From Waddliaceae bacterium (GTDB taxonomy: Bacteria > Chlamydiota > Chlamydiia > Chlamydiales > JABHNK01): a stretch of DNA of 33,558 nucleotides. This document shows positions 15,805-27,219 of this stretch, piece after piece (the first letter of the stretch is position 1; each line of letters begins with the position of its first letter). The position numbers and the translations under genes were made by a program. The notes under the pieces were generated by a model. That model ran no database searches. It was not told where the DNA came from and was given only the letters and a program-made list of their open reading frames with translations. The stretch covers positions 1-33,558 of the forward strand of contig JABHNK010000008.1 in assembly GCA_018694295.1 (NCBI GenBank). Direction: 5' to 3'.

Positions 15805-15838
15805 CTATTGATCATTGTTTATTGATCATTGCTCATTG
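15805..15838. repeat. Heptamer array D (5 units), at the rpoC stop codon
   Basis: Units (C)CTATTG, ATCATTG, TTTATTG, ATCATTG, CTCATTG on the plus strand; the first is one base short of clean. Read on the rpoC strand they are CAATGAG, CAATGAT and so on. The array encodes the final NEQ and the TGA stop (15826–15828) of RpoC. No other terminator is visible between the convergent tal and rpoC. Confidence 0.88.
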
Positions 15839-18800
15839 ACTACTGCCAGTCCTTCGCTTTCGAAGTCGAAGAGTGCTTTCATATCGGGTTCTTGATCGGC
15901 GAGCAAGCTATCTGCATTTGCATGCTTTTTAAATCCTGTTCCGCCTGGTATGATATGTCCCATGATGACATTTTCTTTAAACCCTCGGAGGTGGTCTGTC
16001 TTCCCTGAACATGCTGCTTCTGTTAGGATACGCGTAGTATCCTGGAACGATGCTGCCGAGATGAAAGAGTCTGTTGCAAGCGATGCTTTTGTTATACCTA
16101 GAAGCACTGGTGTTGCCTGTGCTGGCTTACCGCCTTCTTCCATTACCTTTGAATTTTCGTCATAGAACTTATGTTTCTCGACTTCTTCGCCGTATAGCAG
16201 CGTTGTATCTCCTGGGTCGGTGATACGCACTTTTTTGAGCATCTGTTTAACGATAATTTCGATATGTTTATCGTTGATATCGACACCCTGAAGACGATAC
16301 ACTTCTTGCACCTGGTTAACGAGGTATTTTTGCAGTTCTCTTATGCCGCAGACTTCTAGTATCTCATGAGGGATGACAAGGCCATCGGTGAGCTGTTGTC
16401 CTTTTATCACAGCATCGCCACGTTGTACTATTAAGTGTTTGGTATGTGGTACGAGGTGTTCTTCTTCCATACCGGTCTTTTCATCTTTTACTACAACGAT
16501 GCGTTTATTTTTCTGTACTCCTCGGAAGTCTACTATACCATCGAGTTTCGCTATCTCAGCGGAGTCTTTTGGCTTACGTGCTTCGAAGAGTTCTGCAACG
16601 CGCGGCAGTCCTCCGGTTATATCTTTCGTCTTTATCGCTCCTCGTGGCAATCTTGCCAAGAGTTTTCCTGCTTCGACATATTCTTTTTCTTTCACCGACA
16701 GTATAGCTCCTGACGGCAATGCGTATGTTCCGACGAGTTCTTTTCCTTCTTTATCGGAATATATTGCTATTTGCGGGTGCAGTTCTCCGCGGTGTTGTTT
16801 TATTGTAAGTTCTGTCTGTCCGGTCTGTTTGTTGAAATCTTTTTGTGTAGAGATCCCTTCGACGAGGTCTTCGTAGCGGACATATCCCGGCTTATCACAG
16901 ATAATAGGGACGTTGTGCTGTTCGACGTCGGCGATTTTATCTCCTTTCTTTATCATTGCTCCGTCTTCATATAGAACTTTTGTTCCTAGTTCTACGGTGA
17001 AATGCTGAAGCGGTTCTATAGATTTTGTTTCGAGGAGTTTTTTATATTCTTCTATAGTACGTCCTTCGTCTCTTAGGACGTTAAGGGCACCGTTTTTATT
17101 TAGTATTAGGTTGTGCCCTTCTTTATTCTGAACATATCGTATATCGGTATATATCAGGACACCCTTTTGTTCAGCGATGAGTTCTGGGCTTTTCATCGAT
17201 GATGCTATACCTCCAAGGTGGAAAGTACGCATAGTCAGCTGTGTTCCTGGTTCTCCGATCGACTGTGCTGCTATTATTCCTATAGCCTCTCCGAAGCTTA
17301 CGATATCTCCGTTGGCGAGGTTTGTTCCGTAGCATTTAACACAAACGCCTCGGCGTGCTTCGCATGTCAATGGAGAGCGTATTTTCAGGCTGCTGATCCC
17401 TGCATCGTCGATAGCTTCTGCCTGTTCACGCGTCAATGTGTCGCCGCTTTTTGCGAGAAGTTTCGTGCTATCTCCTGGCATATATATATCATCGAATACG
17501 GTACGGCCGTAGATACGGTCTTGTAGAGGAAGGAGTTCTTCTTGTCCTTGTTTTATCTCTGAGACTTCTATACCATTAAGTGTTCCGCAGTCTTTTTGTG
17601 TGACGATAACATCTTGTGATACATCGACGAGACGTCTTGTTAGGTATCCTGAGTCTGCGGTTTTTAGCGCGGTATCGGCGAGACCTTTACGTGCTCCGTG
17701 TGATGATATGAAGTATTCTAGCACCGACAGTCCTTCTCTGAAGTTCGACGTTATCGGTGATTCTATAATCTCTCCTGACGGCTTAGCCATTAGTCCTCGC
17801 AATGCTCCTAGCTGACGCACCTGCGATCTATTTCCTCGTGCTCCGGAGTCCATCATCAACGTAAGAGGGTTATGAGCGCATTCTTTGACATCGCCAAGGT
17901 GTTTGAAAAGGTCTTCGGCGAGCTCATCAGCTACTTCATTCCATATACTTATTGTTTTGGAGTGTCGTTCTCCGTCGGTGATGATACCATCTTCGTATTG
18001 TTTTTTTACGACATCTACGCGTTTATGAGCTTCGTCAAGGACTTCTCCTTTCTTTTCTGGGACACAAACGTCGCAGATACCCATCGACAGCGATGCTTTC
18101 GTTGCTTCTGCGAATCCCAAAGTTTTGAGATCGTCAAGGAATTTCACTGTTTTTTCCATGCCGAGTTTTTTGTAGCATTCCATGACGAGTTCGCCCATCT
18201 TTTTCTTTGGAAGGCTATAGTTTCTAAACCCTAGTTCTTCTGGCACGATGATATTAAAGATAACGCGTCCTGGCGTTGTTTCTATGATACCATTTTTCGT
18301 TCTTAATTTTATAAGTTCGTGGGTATGCATGCCATGGCCGTAATCATCACGTCGTGCTGTTGGCGCTTTTTTCTTTTTACCTTTGTTGGCATCGAGGCTT
18401 GCAGGGTCATAATACCAGTTATAGCTTCCGCCGGCCTCTAGGGCGAGGAGGACTTCTTCTGTGTTAGAAAAAATCCTAGTTTTCTTCCCGTGATCTTCTG
18501 GGATATATAGTGGGTCGCTCATCAAGTGGTACAGTCCTAGTGTCATATCCTGACTAGGAACGGCGCTAGGCTTCCCTGACGATGGCAGGAATATGTTATC
18601 TGGTGCCATCATTAGCGTCTTAGCTTCTATCTGTGCTTCTATTGAAAGAGGGATATGTACTGCCATCTGGTCACCATCAAAGTCGGCGTTGAAGGCAGAA
18701 CATACTAGTGGATGTATACGTATTGCTTTACCTTCGATAAGTACGGGCTCGAAAGCCTGTATACCTAGGCGGTGCAGTGTCGGCGCTCTGTTGAGTAGTA

Positions 18801-20061
18801 CAGGGTGTCCTTGAATAACTTCTTCTAGAACGTCCCACACTTCTTCTGTCTGCCGCTGTATCATTTTCTTTGCAGAGCGTATTGTAAAGACGTGGTGTCG
18901 ATCTTTGAGTTTTTTCACGATGAACGGCTCAAAGAGTTCTAGCGCCATGAGCTTAGGGAGGCCGCACTGGTTGAATTTAAGTTCTGGTCCTACCATTATA
19001 ACAGAACGTCCTGAGTAGTCGACGCGCTTACCTAGAAGGTTTTGTCTGAAGCGTCCTTGTTTACCTTTAAGCATTTCTGACAGGGACTTCAGAGGGCGAT
19101 TTCCTGCTCCCATAACAGGGTGTCCGTGTCTGCCGTTATCGATGAGAGCATCGACAGCTTCTTGTAGCATCCTTTTTTCGTTTCTAACGATGACTTCTGG
19201 CGTCTTAAGTCTAAGTATTGCTTTAAGTCTGTTGTTTCTGTTGATAACGCGGCGATATAGATCGTTAAGGTCTGACGTTGCGAAGCGTCCGCCGTCGAGA
19301 GGTACTAGAGGTCGAAGGTCTGGTGGTATTACTGGCACGCACGACATAACCATCCATTCTGGCTGGTTTTTCGAGGAGACGAGTCCTTCAACAATTTTAA
19401 GGCGTTTTGCTAGCTTCATCCGTGCTTGCACAGATTTTGTTTTGTGGAGTTTTTCTTTGAGTGTGCTTAGGAGGGTTTCCATATCTTCATTACCAAGAAG
19501 ATCATATATTGCTTCTGCGCCCATTTTAGCGACGAAGGCATCGCGTCCCCATTTTTCTTTAGCCTCGGCATATTCGGCATCGTTAAGCAGCTGTTTTCTG
19601 TCTAGTATTGTTTGTCCTGGATCGGTTACTATCCATTCTTCGTAGTATATAACGCGTTCGAGGTCGGCGCCGGACATTCCGAGGACGTTTCCTATTCGTG
19701 ATGGTGTAGTTTTGAAGAACCAAATATGTACTACAGGAACGGCGAGGTCGATATGTGCCATGCGGTCGCGTCGCACTTTCGAGAGTGTTATCTCTACGCC
19801 GCATCTATCACATACGATGCCTTTATGTTTTATTTTCTTATATTTTCCGCATGCGCATTCCCAGTCTTTTGTTGGCCCGAAGATTTTCTCACAAAAAAGG
19901 CCGCCTTTTTCTGGTTTGAAGGTTCTGTAGTTTATCGTCTCGGGTTTTTTTATTTCGCCTCGTGACCATTTGTTGCGGATAACGTCATCGGAAGCGACTT
20001 TAATCATAAGCCTATCGAAATCACTTTCTGTGTTTTGCTTTTCCTCGAACATATATGACAC
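15826..20061 (-). CDS. rpoC: RNA polymerase β′ subunit
   Basis: The 1411-residue β′ subunit holds the catalytic Mg2+. The N-terminal zinc finger uses Cys69, Cys71, Cys84 and Cys87. The catalytic NADFDGD is at 458–464. [18 protein letters not shown] and the [21 protein letters not shown] block precede it. The second zinc site ([11 protein letters not shown]) is near residue 900, followed by [20 protein letters not shown] of the bridge/trigger region. Length is near that of chlamydial RpoC. The last residues (VNEQ) are encoded by heptamer repeats rather than conserved sequence. A 72-bp spacer with a hairpin separates it from rpoB. Confidence 0.98.
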   Translation of the reverse strand: MSYMFEEKQNTESDFDRLMIKVASDDVIRNKWSRGEIKKPETINYRTFKPEKGGLFCEKIFGPTKDWECACGKYKKIKHKGIVCDRCGVEITLSKVRRDRMAHIDLAVPVVHIWFFKTTPSRIGNVLGMSGADLERVIYYEEWIVTDPGQTILDRKQLLNDAEYAEAKEKWGRDAFVAKMGAEAIYDLLGNEDMETLLSTLKEKLHKTKSVQARMKLAKRLKIVEGLVSSKNQPEWMVMSCVPVIPPDLRPLVPLDGGRFATSDLNDLYRRVINRNNRLKAILRLKTPEVIVRNEKRMLQEAVDALIDNGRHGHPVMGAGNRPLKSLSEMLKGKQGRFRQNLLGKRVDYSGRSVIMVGPELKFNQCGLPKLMALELFEPFIVKKLKDRHHVFTIRSAKKMIQRQTEEVWDVLEEVIQGHPVLLNRAPTLHRLGIQAFEPVLIEGKAIRIHPLVCSAFNADFDGDQMAVHIPLSIEAQIEAKTLMMAPDNIFLPSSGKPSAVPSQDMTLGLYHLMSDPLYIPEDHGKKTRIFSNTEEVLLALEAGGSYNWYYDPASLDANKGKKKKAPTARRDDYGHGMHTHELIKLRTKNGIIETTPGRVIFNIIVPEELGFRNYSLPKKKMGELVMECYKKLGMEKTVKFLDDLKTLGFAEATKASLSMGICDVCVPEKKGEVLDEAHKRVDVVKKQYEDGIITDGERHSKTISIWNEVADELAEDLFKHLGDVKECAHNPLTLMMDSGARGNRSQVRQLGALRGLMAKPSGEIIESPITSNFREGLSVLEYFISSHGARKGLADTALKTADSGYLTRRLVDVSQDVIVTQKDCGTLNGIEVSEIKQGQEELLPLQDRIYGRTVFDDIYMPGDSTKLLAKSGDTLTREQAEAIDDAGISSLKIRSPLTCEARRGVCVKCYGTNLANGDIVSFGEAIGIIAAQSIGEPGTQLTMRTFHLGGIASSMKSPELIAEQKGVLIYTDIRYVQNKEGHNLILNKNGALNVLRDEGRTIEEYKKLLETKSIEPLQHFTVELGTKVLYEDGAMIKKGDKIADVEQHNVPIICDKPGYVRYEDLVEGISTQKDFNKQTGQTELTIKQHRGELHPQIAIYSDKEGKELVGTYALPSGAILSVKEKEYVEAGKLLARLPRGAIKTKDITGGLPRVAELFEARKPKDSAEIAKLDGIVDFRGVQKNKRIVVVKDEKTGMEEEHLVPHTKHLIVQRGDAVIKGQQLTDGLVIPHEILEVCGIRELQKYLVNQVQEVYRLQGVDINDKHIEIIVKQMLKKVRITDPGDTTLLYGEEVEKHKFYDENSKVMEEGGKPAQATPVLLGITKASLATDSFISAASFQDTTRILTEAACSGKTDHLRGFKENVIMGHIIPGGTGFKKHANADSLLADQEPDMKALFDFESEGLAVVNEQ

Positions 20062-20096
20062 CTATATAATTATTTATTTGTTAACGCGAAAACATC

Positions 20097-20120
20097 CCTC
20101 CCGAGAGTGTTCTCAGGAGG
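20097..20120 (-). terminator. Hairpin in the rpoB–rpoC spacer
   Basis: CCTCCCGAGA (20097–20106) and TCTCAGGAGG (20111–20120) form a 10-bp stem with one mismatch and a 4-nt loop. On the transcribed strand a short run TTTT follows after GGATG. It may be a weak attenuator or an RNA-processing site. It is not a strong terminator, because rpoC has no other obvious promoter. Confidence 0.45.
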
Positions 20121-20133
20121 TATATTTGTATTG

Positions 20134-23100
20134 TTATTCTTCGGCGGTACAAGCGCGAACATCAAGACATAATCCTTGCATCTCTTTTATCAAGACATTG
20201 AAGGATTCTGGCGTTCCGGCGCTTAGCGTGTTATTGCCTTTTACTATCGATTCGTAGATTCTGGTACGTCCTGCGACGTCATCGGACTTAACGGTAAGCA
20301 TCTCTTGTAGTAGGTGTGCAGCACCATAAGCTTCTAATGCCCAAACTTCCATCTCTCCGAAGCGCTGTCCACCCCTTTGTGCCTTACCACCTAGTGGTTG
20401 TTGTGTTACTAGCGAGTATGGTCCTACTGCTCTAGCGTGGATCTTATCGGCAACGAGGTGTCCTAGTTTCAGCATATATATATACCCTACAACGACTTTA
20501 TTATCGAAGCGTTCTCCGGTACGTCCATCGTATAGAATCAGCTTACCATCGCGTGGCAGTCCTTGTTCTTCCATCATATCCCAGATATTTTCTTCTGGGA
20601 AGCCTTCGAAGACGGGGCTCTTGATATATATCCCTGCTCTACGTGCTGCGAAGCCGAGGTGTGTTTCTAAGAGCTGTCCCATATTCATCCGTGAAGGAAC
20701 GCCTAATGGATTAAGGATTATTTCTACTGTCTGTCCATCGTCGAGGTATGGCATATCAGCTTCTGGGATGATACATGATACGACACCTTTATTACCGTGT
20801 CGTCCTGCCATCTTATCGCCGACCTGCAGCTTACGTTTAGTAGCGATATATACTTTAACTTGTCTGATGACCCCTGGGTCTAGTCCTGCATCGCCTTTAC
20901 GTATTGTTTCGAGTTCGCTTTTATATATTGTTTCGAGTTCTTCGATACCGCGTTCGTATTTACGAAGTATGTCTAGGATCATAACACAAACATCATCTTT
21001 AGGGACGAGCAGGTCTTCGACTTTCTCGTTTTCGAGGACTTCGATAAGTTCTTGTGTATACATCCCGCCTTCTTTGATGATAACTTCCGCTGTAGTACGA
21101 TGTATTATCGTTGCGGCGGCTTTCTCATCGAGAAGCAGAGCACCGAGATTTTCTCTTCTGTCGAGCTGCAGTTCTGCGAGTTTATCGTGATATTCTTGCT
21201 GTAGATCTTTAAGTCTATTGCTTTCTTCTACGAGTTCATCGTCTGTCTTCGAGAGTCTATCTCTTCTGCTAAAGACTTTTACATCCATAACGACACCTTC
21301 CGTTCCTGGTGGTGCTATTAATGAGGCATCTTTAACATCGGCGGCTTTCTCGCCGAAGATTGCTCTAAGCAGTCGTTCTTCTGGTGAAAGTTCTGTCTCT
21401 GATTTAGGCGTTATTTTCCCTACTAGGATATCTCCTGGCCGGACTTCTGCGCCGACGCGTATTATACCATCGTCGCCGAGGTTTGCTAGCGCTTCTTCGG
21501 AGACGTTGGGGATATCGCGTGTTATCTCTTCTTTTCCGAGCTTGGTATCGCGTGCTGTGAGTTCGAATTCTTCGATATGCACAGATGTATAGGTGTCTTT
21601 ACGAAGAAGTTTTTCTGAGATGATAATAGCATCTTCATAGTTGTATCCACACCATGGCATGAAGGCAACGAGGACGTTCTTTCCTAGGGCGATTTCACCT
21701 TTGTCGATAGCTGGGCCATCGGCGATGACATCACCGACACGGATTTTATCACCAACGTTACACAGTGGCTGTTGGTTTATACAGGTCCCCGAGTTCGAGC
21801 GTATAAATTTCTTAAGATCGTATGTTTTCTTCTTAAGGGGGTTTTTCTTTGGTGCTATTACTATGACGTGTCCGTCGACATATTCTACCGTTCCTGATTC
21901 TTCAGCTACGATGACAGCTCCGGAGTCTCGCGCTGTACGCGCTTCTAGTCCAGTACCTACTATTGGCGCTTCAGCTTTTAGTAGTGGCACTGCTTGCCGC
22001 TGCATATTAGAGCCCATAAGTGCACGGTTTGCATCATCGTGTTCTAGGAATGGAATAAGCCCTGTCACTATCGATACTAGCTGTTTTGACGAGACGTCCA
22101 TATGAGTTATTACTGATGTTTCTATCTCTGTCGACTCACCGCGGTGTCGTGCCCAGCAATGTTTCTCTGCGAACATCCTGAATTCGTCTAGTGGTGCTGA
22201 CGCCTGTGCTATGATACACTTCTCTTCTTGGTCGGCGGTCATATATTCTATTTCGTCGGTGACGACACCATCACGTACTATACAATACGGTGTTTCTATG
22301 AACCCGAACTCGTTAATTTTTGCGTATGTCGACAGCGAAACAATAAGTCCGATATTCGGTCCTTCAGGGGTTTCGATTGGACATACTCTTCCGTAGTGGC
22401 TTGAATGCACGTCACGAACTTCGAATCCAGCGCGTTCTCTGTTAAGTCCTCCGGGTCCTAGTGACGACAGTCGGCGTTTATGTGTAAGTTCTGCTATTGG
22501 ATTTGTTTGATCCATAAACTGTGAAAGCTGCGATCTTCCGAAGAAATCTTTTAGCACTCCTGCTAATCCTTTCGCTGATACTATCTTCCCTGGTGTCATT
22601 GTATCTGACGAGAAGTCGAAAAGATTCATGCGTTCTTTTATTATCTTTTCCATCCGCGCCAATCCTACACGGCATTGGTTCTGTATAAGTTCTCCTACGG
22701 AACGTACGCGTCTATTTCCAAGGTGATCGATATCATCGACGAGGGCCTCTTCGTCGCCTCTTTTTAGCTTCAGGAGGTATTTCAGTGCGTTGATGACGTC
22801 TTCTTTTGTAAGAGTCACTACAGCGAGAGTTTCATCGGTGACTTCGGTGCCGAGTTTGCTGTTGATCTTATATCTTCCTACGCGTCCGAGGTTATATCTT
22901 TTTGCGTCGAAGAATAGTCTCATCATCGCAGAGCGTGCGTTTGCAAGGGTTGCTGGTTCACCTGGTCGTAGTTTACGGTAGAAATCTTTTAGCGCAGACT
23001 CATAAGAATCTGTAGGGTCTTTGCTTAGCATCTTTATTATGGCATTATTCTCATCGGCATCTTCGGCGATACGCACCATTTTAATTCCTGCATCGACCAT

Positions 23101-23895
23101 ACGCTTAAGCATTGCCGTTGTAAGTTTCTCTCCGGCTTTGCCATATACCACTTCGTTCTCATCATTAGCGACGTCTTCGGCGAGGATACGACCAACGAGT
23201 TTAGAGAAATCTTTCTCTGAGCGTATTTTTATACGTCTAGTGTCGAAGAATTCTTCTATGATATCGGCGTCGGAAGAATATCCTAGCGTTCTTATGAACG
23301 TTGTCGCCAGAATCTTACGTCGGCGTTTTTTTCTGTCGATATAGACATATATGTTATCGTTCATATCGAAAGACGCTTCGAGCCAGCTTCCGCGATATGG
23401 TATTATACGGAAAGAGTATAGCATCATCCCTTTAAGGTGACGGTGTTGTTCGAAGCATATTCCCGGCGAGCGGTGAAGCTGCGATACGATGACACGCTCT
23501 GCACCATTGATAACAAAAGTTCCGTCTTCTGTCATGACAGGGAGCGTTCCCATATACACTTCTTCTTCTTTAATACCCGTCTCGTCTGTTAGTCTGAACT
23601 TTACTTTCAGTGTGACGTTATAGCTTATGCCGCGGCGTATGCTTTCGTCTGGGGTGTAACGGGGTACTCCGAGGTCGTAGGAGATAAACTCTAAGATAGT
23701 TTTCTCGTCATACGACTTTATTGGGAAGATTTCGCTGAAGATCTCCTGAAGACCGATCTTTTCTCTCTCATGAGGGAGAAGGTTCATCTGAAGGAATTCT
23801 TTATACGATTTCACCTGGATTTCTATGAGGTTAGGGAGATCGATAGTCTCTTTTTTCTCAACAAATCCTACACGTTTCGGCGGTCTTTTCAACAT
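20134..23895 (-). CDS. rpoB: RNA polymerase β subunit
   Basis: The 1253-residue β subunit counts from ATG 23895 ([20 protein letters not shown]), which aligns with the chlamydial N-terminus (MFKCPERV… from memory). An upstream ATG at 23943 is open but would add 16 residues overlapping the AGGAG that serves this start. The rifampicin pocket reads [12 protein letters not shown]…[13 protein letters not shown], with the wild-type Asp, His and Ser, so no resistance change is visible there. [37 protein letters not shown] and the C-terminal [20 protein letters not shown] are intact. Confidence 0.97.
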   Translation of the reverse strand: MLKRPPKRVGFVEKKETIDLPNLIEIQVKSYKEFLQMNLLPHEREKIGLQEIFSEIFPIKSYDEKTILEFISYDLGVPRYTPDESIRRGISYNVTLKVKFRLTDETGIKEEEVYMGTLPVMTEDGTFVINGAERVIVSQLHRSPGICFEQHRHLKGMMLYSFRIIPYRGSWLEASFDMNDNIYVYIDRKKRRRKILATTFIRTLGYSSDADIIEEFFDTRRIKIRSEKDFSKLVGRILAEDVANDENEVVYGKAGEKLTTAMLKRMVDAGIKMVRIAEDADENNAIIKMLSKDPTDSYESALKDFYRKLRPGEPATLANARSAMMRLFFDAKRYNLGRVGRYKINSKLGTEVTDETLAVVTLTKEDVINALKYLLKLKRGDEEALVDDIDHLGNRRVRSVGELIQNQCRVGLARMEKIIKERMNLFDFSSDTMTPGKIVSAKGLAGVLKDFFGRSQLSQFMDQTNPIAELTHKRRLSSLGPGGLNRERAGFEVRDVHSSHYGRVCPIETPEGPNIGLIVSLSTYAKINEFGFIETPYCIVRDGVVTDEIEYMTADQEEKCIIAQASAPLDEFRMFAEKHCWARHRGESTEIETSVITHMDVSSKQLVSIVTGLIPFLEHDDANRALMGSNMQRQAVPLLKAEAPIVGTGLEARTARDSGAVIVAEESGTVEYVDGHVIVIAPKKNPLKKKTYDLKKFIRSNSGTCINQQPLCNVGDKIRVGDVIADGPAIDKGEIALGKNVLVAFMPWCGYNYEDAIIISEKLLRKDTYTSVHIEEFELTARDTKLGKEEITRDIPNVSEEALANLGDDGIIRVGAEVRPGDILVGKITPKSETELSPEERLLRAIFGEKAADVKDASLIAPPGTEGVVMDVKVFSRRDRLSKTDDELVEESNRLKDLQQEYHDKLAELQLDRRENLGALLLDEKAAATIIHRTTAEVIIKEGGMYTQELIEVLENEKVEDLLVPKDDVCVMILDILRKYERGIEELETIYKSELETIRKGDAGLDPGVIRQVKVYIATKRKLQVGDKMAGRHGNKGVVSCIIPEADMPYLDDGQTVEIILNPLGVPSRMNMGQLLETHLGFAARRAGIYIKSPVFEGFPEENIWDMMEEQGLPRDGKLILYDGRTGERFDNKVVVGYIYMLKLGHLVADKIHARAVGPYSLVTQQPLGGKAQRGGQRFGEMEVWALEAYGAAHLLQEMLTVKSDDVAGRTRIYESIVKGNNTLSAGTPESFNVLIKEMQGLCLDVRACTAEE

Positions 23896-23949
23896 ATTTT
23901 GGGTAGCTCCTAAGATGTTATATCTTAAAGATTTCTTAATCACAAAAAG

Positions 23950-24000
23950 CGTAGTAAATATGCGTCACAGGACAGGTGTCCTATATAGCATTTTACTACG
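23950..24000 (-). other. Long stem-loop upstream of rpoB
   Basis: CGTAGTAAA (23950–23958) and TTTACTACG (23992–24000) are perfect 9-bp inverted repeats. Inside them a second hairpin, AGGAC-AGGT-GTCCT, lies at 23969–23982. It is in the rplL–rpoB spacer, where other bacteria carry attenuation or RNase III processing signals. The role here is inferred from position. Confidence 0.5.
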
Positions 24001-24015
24001 TTTTCGAAATAGCGT

Positions 24016-24051
24016 TAAGGAAGCAGAAACACATTATGTCCTGCTTCCTTA
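24016..24051 (-). terminator. Stem-loop downstream of rplL
   Basis: AAGGAAGCAG (24017–24026) and CTGCTTCCTT (24041–24050) are perfect inverted repeats, extendable by one pair, with a 14-nt loop, about 35 bp after the rplL stop. On the transcribed strand no T-run follows the stem, so partial attenuation or processing is more likely than full termination. Confidence 0.5.
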
Positions 24052-24087
24052 CCGTAACGATCTTTTTTTTTATACTTATTTTAACTT

Positions 24088-24477
24088 TTATAAGCCTTTT
24101 ACTGTAACTTTAGCACCGGTCTCTTCGATCTTTTTAACGATCTCTTCGGACTCTGTCTTTGAGACAGACTCTTTAATGACTTTAGGAGCTGCTTCTACTA
24201 GTTCTTTAGCTTCTTTAAGTCCAAGTCCTGTAAGTTCTCTTACGATCTTGATGACGGCGATTTTCTTCGCTGCTGGGACTTCTACCAATGTGACTTCAAA
24301 TTCTGTGCTTTCTTCAGCGGCTTCTTGAGCGGCGCCACCTTCAGCTGGGGCTGCTACTGCTACTGCTGCTGCTGCTGCTTCGACTCCCCATTCTTCTTCT
24401 AGAGCTTTTTTCAGTTCTGCCATTTCCAGTACTGTCAATTTGCTAAGTTCTTTTACAAGTTCTTCTGTTTTACTCAC
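24088..24477 (-). CDS. rplL: Ribosomal protein bL12 (L7/L12)
   Basis: The 129-residue stalk protein is present as dimers on L10 and recruits translation GTPases. The N-terminal dimerisation helix ([20 protein letters not shown]) is followed by the alanine-rich hinge (about residues 35–50). The C-terminal domain has the conserved [20 protein letters not shown] and the [15 protein letters not shown] helix that contacts EF-Tu/EF-G. It follows rplJ with a 46-bp gap and is separated from rpoB by two stem-loops. Confidence 0.97.
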   Translation of the reverse strand: MSKTEELVKELSKLTVLEMAELKKALEEEWGVEAAAAAVAVAAPAEGGAAQEAAEESTEFEVTLVEVPAAKKIAVIKIVRELTGLGLKEAKELVEAAPKVIKESVSKTESEEIVKKIEETGAKVTVKGL

Positions 24478-24523
24478 GGTTTTTTCCCTCTCTTAATGTA
24501 GATTAAAATGTAACGTTGTTATC

Positions 24524-25042
24524 TTATGATTCTTTTTTTGCTTTATTCTCTAGGCAGTGCATCACGCTTGTAAGCAGTGAGTTCATTACCGACAGCGTTT
24601 GTGCCATTGGTGCCTGTAGTGTACCGATAAGCTGTGCGCGCATCTGGTCTTTGCTTGGTAGCTTCGACAGACGCTCGACATCATCGGCGAGATACAGTTT
24701 ACCTTCGATGCGTCCGCCAACGACTTCTATGCTATTTTCATTGCCTTTGCTGAAGTCATATATCGTCTTTGCGACTTCTACTGGGTCTTCTTTTGTGAAG
24801 ACCACGCCGATATGTCCTTCTAGCAGGCTTTTATCGACACCTTCTATTCCTGCGACTTCTAAAGCTTTAAGCAAGACGCGTTTTCTTACGACTTCGAGTT
24901 CGCCTTGTGCTTTTTCGAGTTCGCCACGGAAGTCGTTTGCTATGTTTGCCGACATCTTATGATATCGTGTCATTACAAACGACGGCATATCGTCTATTTT
25001 ATCTGTTATTTCGTCTAGAAGAAGTTGTTTTTCTTTACGCAC
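24524..25042 (-). CDS. rplJ: Ribosomal protein uL10
   Basis: The 172-residue base of the L7/L12 stalk binds 23S rRNA with L11. It shows the family pattern: N-terminal EKQLLLDEITDKI, the RGELEKAQGELEVVRKRVLL rRNA-binding part with NT/K-rich replacement, and GHIGVVFTKEDPVEVAKTIY. The C-terminal helix carries L12 dimers. Only 24 bp separate it from rplA, so the long L10 leader RNA known from other bacteria is absent. Confidence 0.95.
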   Translation of the reverse strand: MRKEKQLLLDEITDKIDDMPSFVMTRYHKMSANIANDFRGELEKAQGELEVVRKRVLLKALEVAGIEGVDKSLLEGHIGVVFTKEDPVEVAKTIYDFSKGNENSIEVVGGRIEGKLYLADDVERLSKLPSKDQMRAQLIGTLQAPMAQTLSVMNSLLTSVMHCLENKAKKES

Positions 25043-25066
25043 TGCTCGACTCCTTTATGTGTGTCG

Positions 25067-25759
25067 CTATGTCAATTGTATTTCTTTTTCTTCGATTTTT
25101 ATCCCAGGCCCCATTGTCGATGATATGAATAAGGACTGTATATATTTTCCTTTTACGGCAGCGGGTTTAGCGCGCCATATTGCTTTGAGGACAGTTTTTA
25201 TATTGTCTACGATATTCTCGGCATCGAATGACAATTTCCCTACGGCGAGGTTTATCACGCCATGCTTGTCGAACTTATATTCTATTTTTCCGAGTTTCAC
25301 TTCTTTTACGGCCTTAGCGACGTCCATTGTGACGGTCCCTGCCTTTGGTGTAGGCATCAGCCCTCTAGGTCCTAGGATTTTTCCTAGTTTCCCTATCTCT
25401 CTCATCATATCTGGCGTTGCGATGATGACATCGAAGCCTGTCCATCCGCCTTTTATCTTTTCGATAATCTCTTTATTTCCGACGTGGTCAGCGCCGGCGT
25501 CAATGGCCTCTTGAACTTTATCGCCTTGTGCGATGACAACTATTGATATTGTCTTGCCCGTGCCGTGTGGAAGCGTTACCGTTCCACGCACTTGCTGGTC
25601 GGCTTTTCTTGTATCGACGCCGAGTTTTATTGACATATCGATAGTCTCGTCGAATTTCAATGTCGGACATTTTTTTATTATGTCGACGGCTTCGGCGAAG
25701 GTATAGAGTTTGTCACTTTCGACGTTCTTTTTTATTTCTTTTGATCTTTTACTTATCAT
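25067..25759 (-). CDS. rplA: Ribosomal protein uL1
   Basis: The 230-residue L1 stalk protein releases E-site tRNA and in many bacteria represses its own operon. The signature includes TVTLPHGTGKTISIVVIAQG near residues 61–80 and KLGKILGPRGLMPTPKAGTV around residues 125–144. The start codon overlaps the rplK stop by one base (TAATG), indicating coupled translation. Confidence 0.97.
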   Translation of the reverse strand: MISKRSKEIKKNVESDKLYTFAEAVDIIKKCPTLKFDETIDMSIKLGVDTRKADQQVRGTVTLPHGTGKTISIVVIAQGDKVQEAIDAGADHVGNKEIIEKIKGGWTGFDVIIATPDMMREIGKLGKILGPRGLMPTPKAGTVTMDVAKAVKEVKLGKIEYKFDKHGVINLAVGKLSFDAENIVDNIKTVLKAIWRAKPAAVKGKYIQSLFISSTMGPGIKIEEKEIQLT

Positions 25760-26352
25760 TATTTTTTTGTCTCTTGGCTTTCTTTAGTCTCTGTATTTTC
25801 TTTGCTCTCTGAGTTTTCGTCTGTCTTTTTGTTTTCTTCTTTATTCGCGTTAGCCTGTTCTTCTCTCATTTTTCTTTCTGCTATCATCTCTGGCGTCACG
25901 ATTATCTCTGTACTTTCATCGTTTCCTACTATATCCACACCCATAGACCGTGCCGTTCCCATCACTACCTGCATTGCCGATTCTTCACATCGTGAATTCA
26001 GGTCTTGCTTTTTCTTTTTCACGATCTCTTTAACTTGGTTGATGGTGAGCTTAGCTACTTTGTCGCGGTTAGGCACTGCTGATCCCGACTCTATTCCTGC
26101 TTCTTTTTTTATCAAGCTTGACATCGGCGGTTGTTTTGTTACGAAGGTGAAAGACCTGTCGGCGTACACTGTTATCACTACGGGGAGAAGGTCTCCTGCT
26201 TTATCTTGCGTTCTGCTGTTAAATTCTTTACAGAATCCCATGATGTTAACGCCTGCGGCACCAAGAGCGGGTCCTGTAGGAGGTGCTGGATTAGCTTTCC
26301 CTGCCTGCAGTTGCAATTTTATTACTTTCGATATTTTTTTCTTTTTAGCCAT
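25759..26352 (-). CDS. rplK: Ribosomal protein uL11 with an unusual charged C-terminal tail
   Basis: Residues 1–142 are a normal L11: [20 protein letters not shown] with the hinge prolines, then [20 protein letters not shown] and the conserved end [11 protein letters not shown]. Standard L11 stops there at about 141 residues. This one continues to 197 with a lysine-, glutamate- and asparagine-rich tail ([18 protein letters not shown], then [20 protein letters not shown]). The tail is low-complexity and probably disordered. The tail coding sequence continues in frame without a break to the overlap with rplA, so it is unlikely to be an error. Confidence 0.96.
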   Translation of the reverse strand: MAKKKKISKVIKLQLQAGKANPAPPTGPALGAAGVNIMGFCKEFNSRTQDKAGDLLPVVITVYADRSFTFVTKQPPMSSLIKKEAGIESGSAVPNRDKVAKLTINQVKEIVKKKKQDLNSRCEESAMQVVMGTARSMGVDIVGNDESTEIIVTPEMIAERKMREEQANANKEENKKTDENSESKENTETKESQETKK

Positions 26353-26382
26353 CGGTTTCCCTTTATCCTGTTATCTTTACAA

Positions 26383-26922
26383 CTATTCTTCAGTGACTTC
26401 TTCTACTTGCCACAGTTCGAGGTCATCGACACGTGTATCTCTTCCGAATATCGACACTTTCACGCTGATACGTCCTTTTTCGGGGAAGACTTCTGTTATT
26501 TCTCCAACGAAATTTATAAAGACGCCATCGATAATTTTAACTTTACTGCCAATTTCAAACTGATATTTCTGTGTAATGCTTTCTTTTTTATCTTTAAGGT
26601 CATCGAGTATCGATACCATCTCATTATCGGTCAGTGGCTGTGGATTCTCTCCGCCGAGGAATCCTATAACTCCGTTTGTATTTTTCACATACGACCACGA
26701 ATCATCGTTGAGGACCATCTTTATTAAGAGGTATCCTGGCCACAGTCTTTTCTCTACGACCTGTCTTTTTCCATTTTTAACTTCTGAGACATTTTCAGTA
26801 GGAAGCAACACTTCGCTGATATCGTCGTTCATACCTTTGACATTACGGTTCTCTTCGAGAGCCTTTTTTGTCTTTTTCTCTAAGCTTGACATCACCTGTA
26901 GAACATACCATTTATGCATCAT
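26383..26922 (-). CDS. nusG: Transcription elongation/termination factor NusG
   Basis: The 179-residue NusG binds RNA polymerase through its N-domain and Rho or ribosomal S10 through the KOW domain. The N-domain starts KWYVLQVMSSLEKKTKKALE and contains EKRLWPGYLLIKMVLNDDSW. The KOW motif is FEIGSKVKIIDGVFINFVGE (about 121–140), followed by KGRISVKVSIFGRDTRVDD. It lies between secE and rplK as in most bacteria. Confidence 0.96.
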   Translation of the reverse strand: MMHKWYVLQVMSSLEKKTKKALEENRNVKGMNDDISEVLLPTENVSEVKNGKRQVVEKRLWPGYLLIKMVLNDDSWSYVKNTNGVIGFLGGENPQPLTDNEMVSILDDLKDKKESITQKYQFEIGSKVKIIDGVFINFVGEITEVFPEKGRISVKVSIFGRDTRVDDLELWQVEEVTEE

Positions 26923-26940
26923 CGTATCTCTGTGTTTTTT

Positions 26941-27180
26941 TTATCCTACAAAGAACTTAAACATTATTCCTGCGACGGACAGTGCTTGTTGTATTACTAC
27001 ATCTGCACAATATATCACGAGGCCGAAGACAAACGTAGAAGCTACTACTATCTTCGTATATATTTTCAGTTCTTCTTTCGTTGTCCACGAAATCTTTTTG
27101 AGTTCTTCTTTGACATCTCCGACGAAGTTAAAATTCTTTGTCTTTGCTGTCTTTTTTATCTTCTGTTTTTTCGTTACCAT
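26941..27180 (-). CDS. secE: Preprotein translocase subunit SecE
   Basis: The 79-residue SecE has a basic N-terminus, the amphipathic DVKEELKKISWTTKEELKIY typical of the family, and a single membrane span (VVASTFVFGLVIYCADVV, about 48–65). It clamps SecY in the inner membrane. It lies just downstream of tRNA-Trp and upstream of nusG. Confidence 0.95.
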   Translation of the reverse strand: MVTKKQKIKKTAKTKNFNFVGDVKEELKKISWTTKEELKIYTKIVVASTFVFGLVIYCADVVIQQALSVAGIMFKFFVG

Positions 27181-27219
27181 ATTATTACCGTATCGTCATT
27201 TTATGGTTAGAACTCACAT

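Noticed and set aside
22400-22538. Rifampicin-resistance substitution in RpoB
   Set aside because: The Asp, His and Ser positions of the resistance region all carry wild-type residues.
25043-25066. L10 leader (ribosomal-protein autoregulatory RNA)
   Set aside because: Only 24 bp separate rplA and rplJ, too short for the structure.
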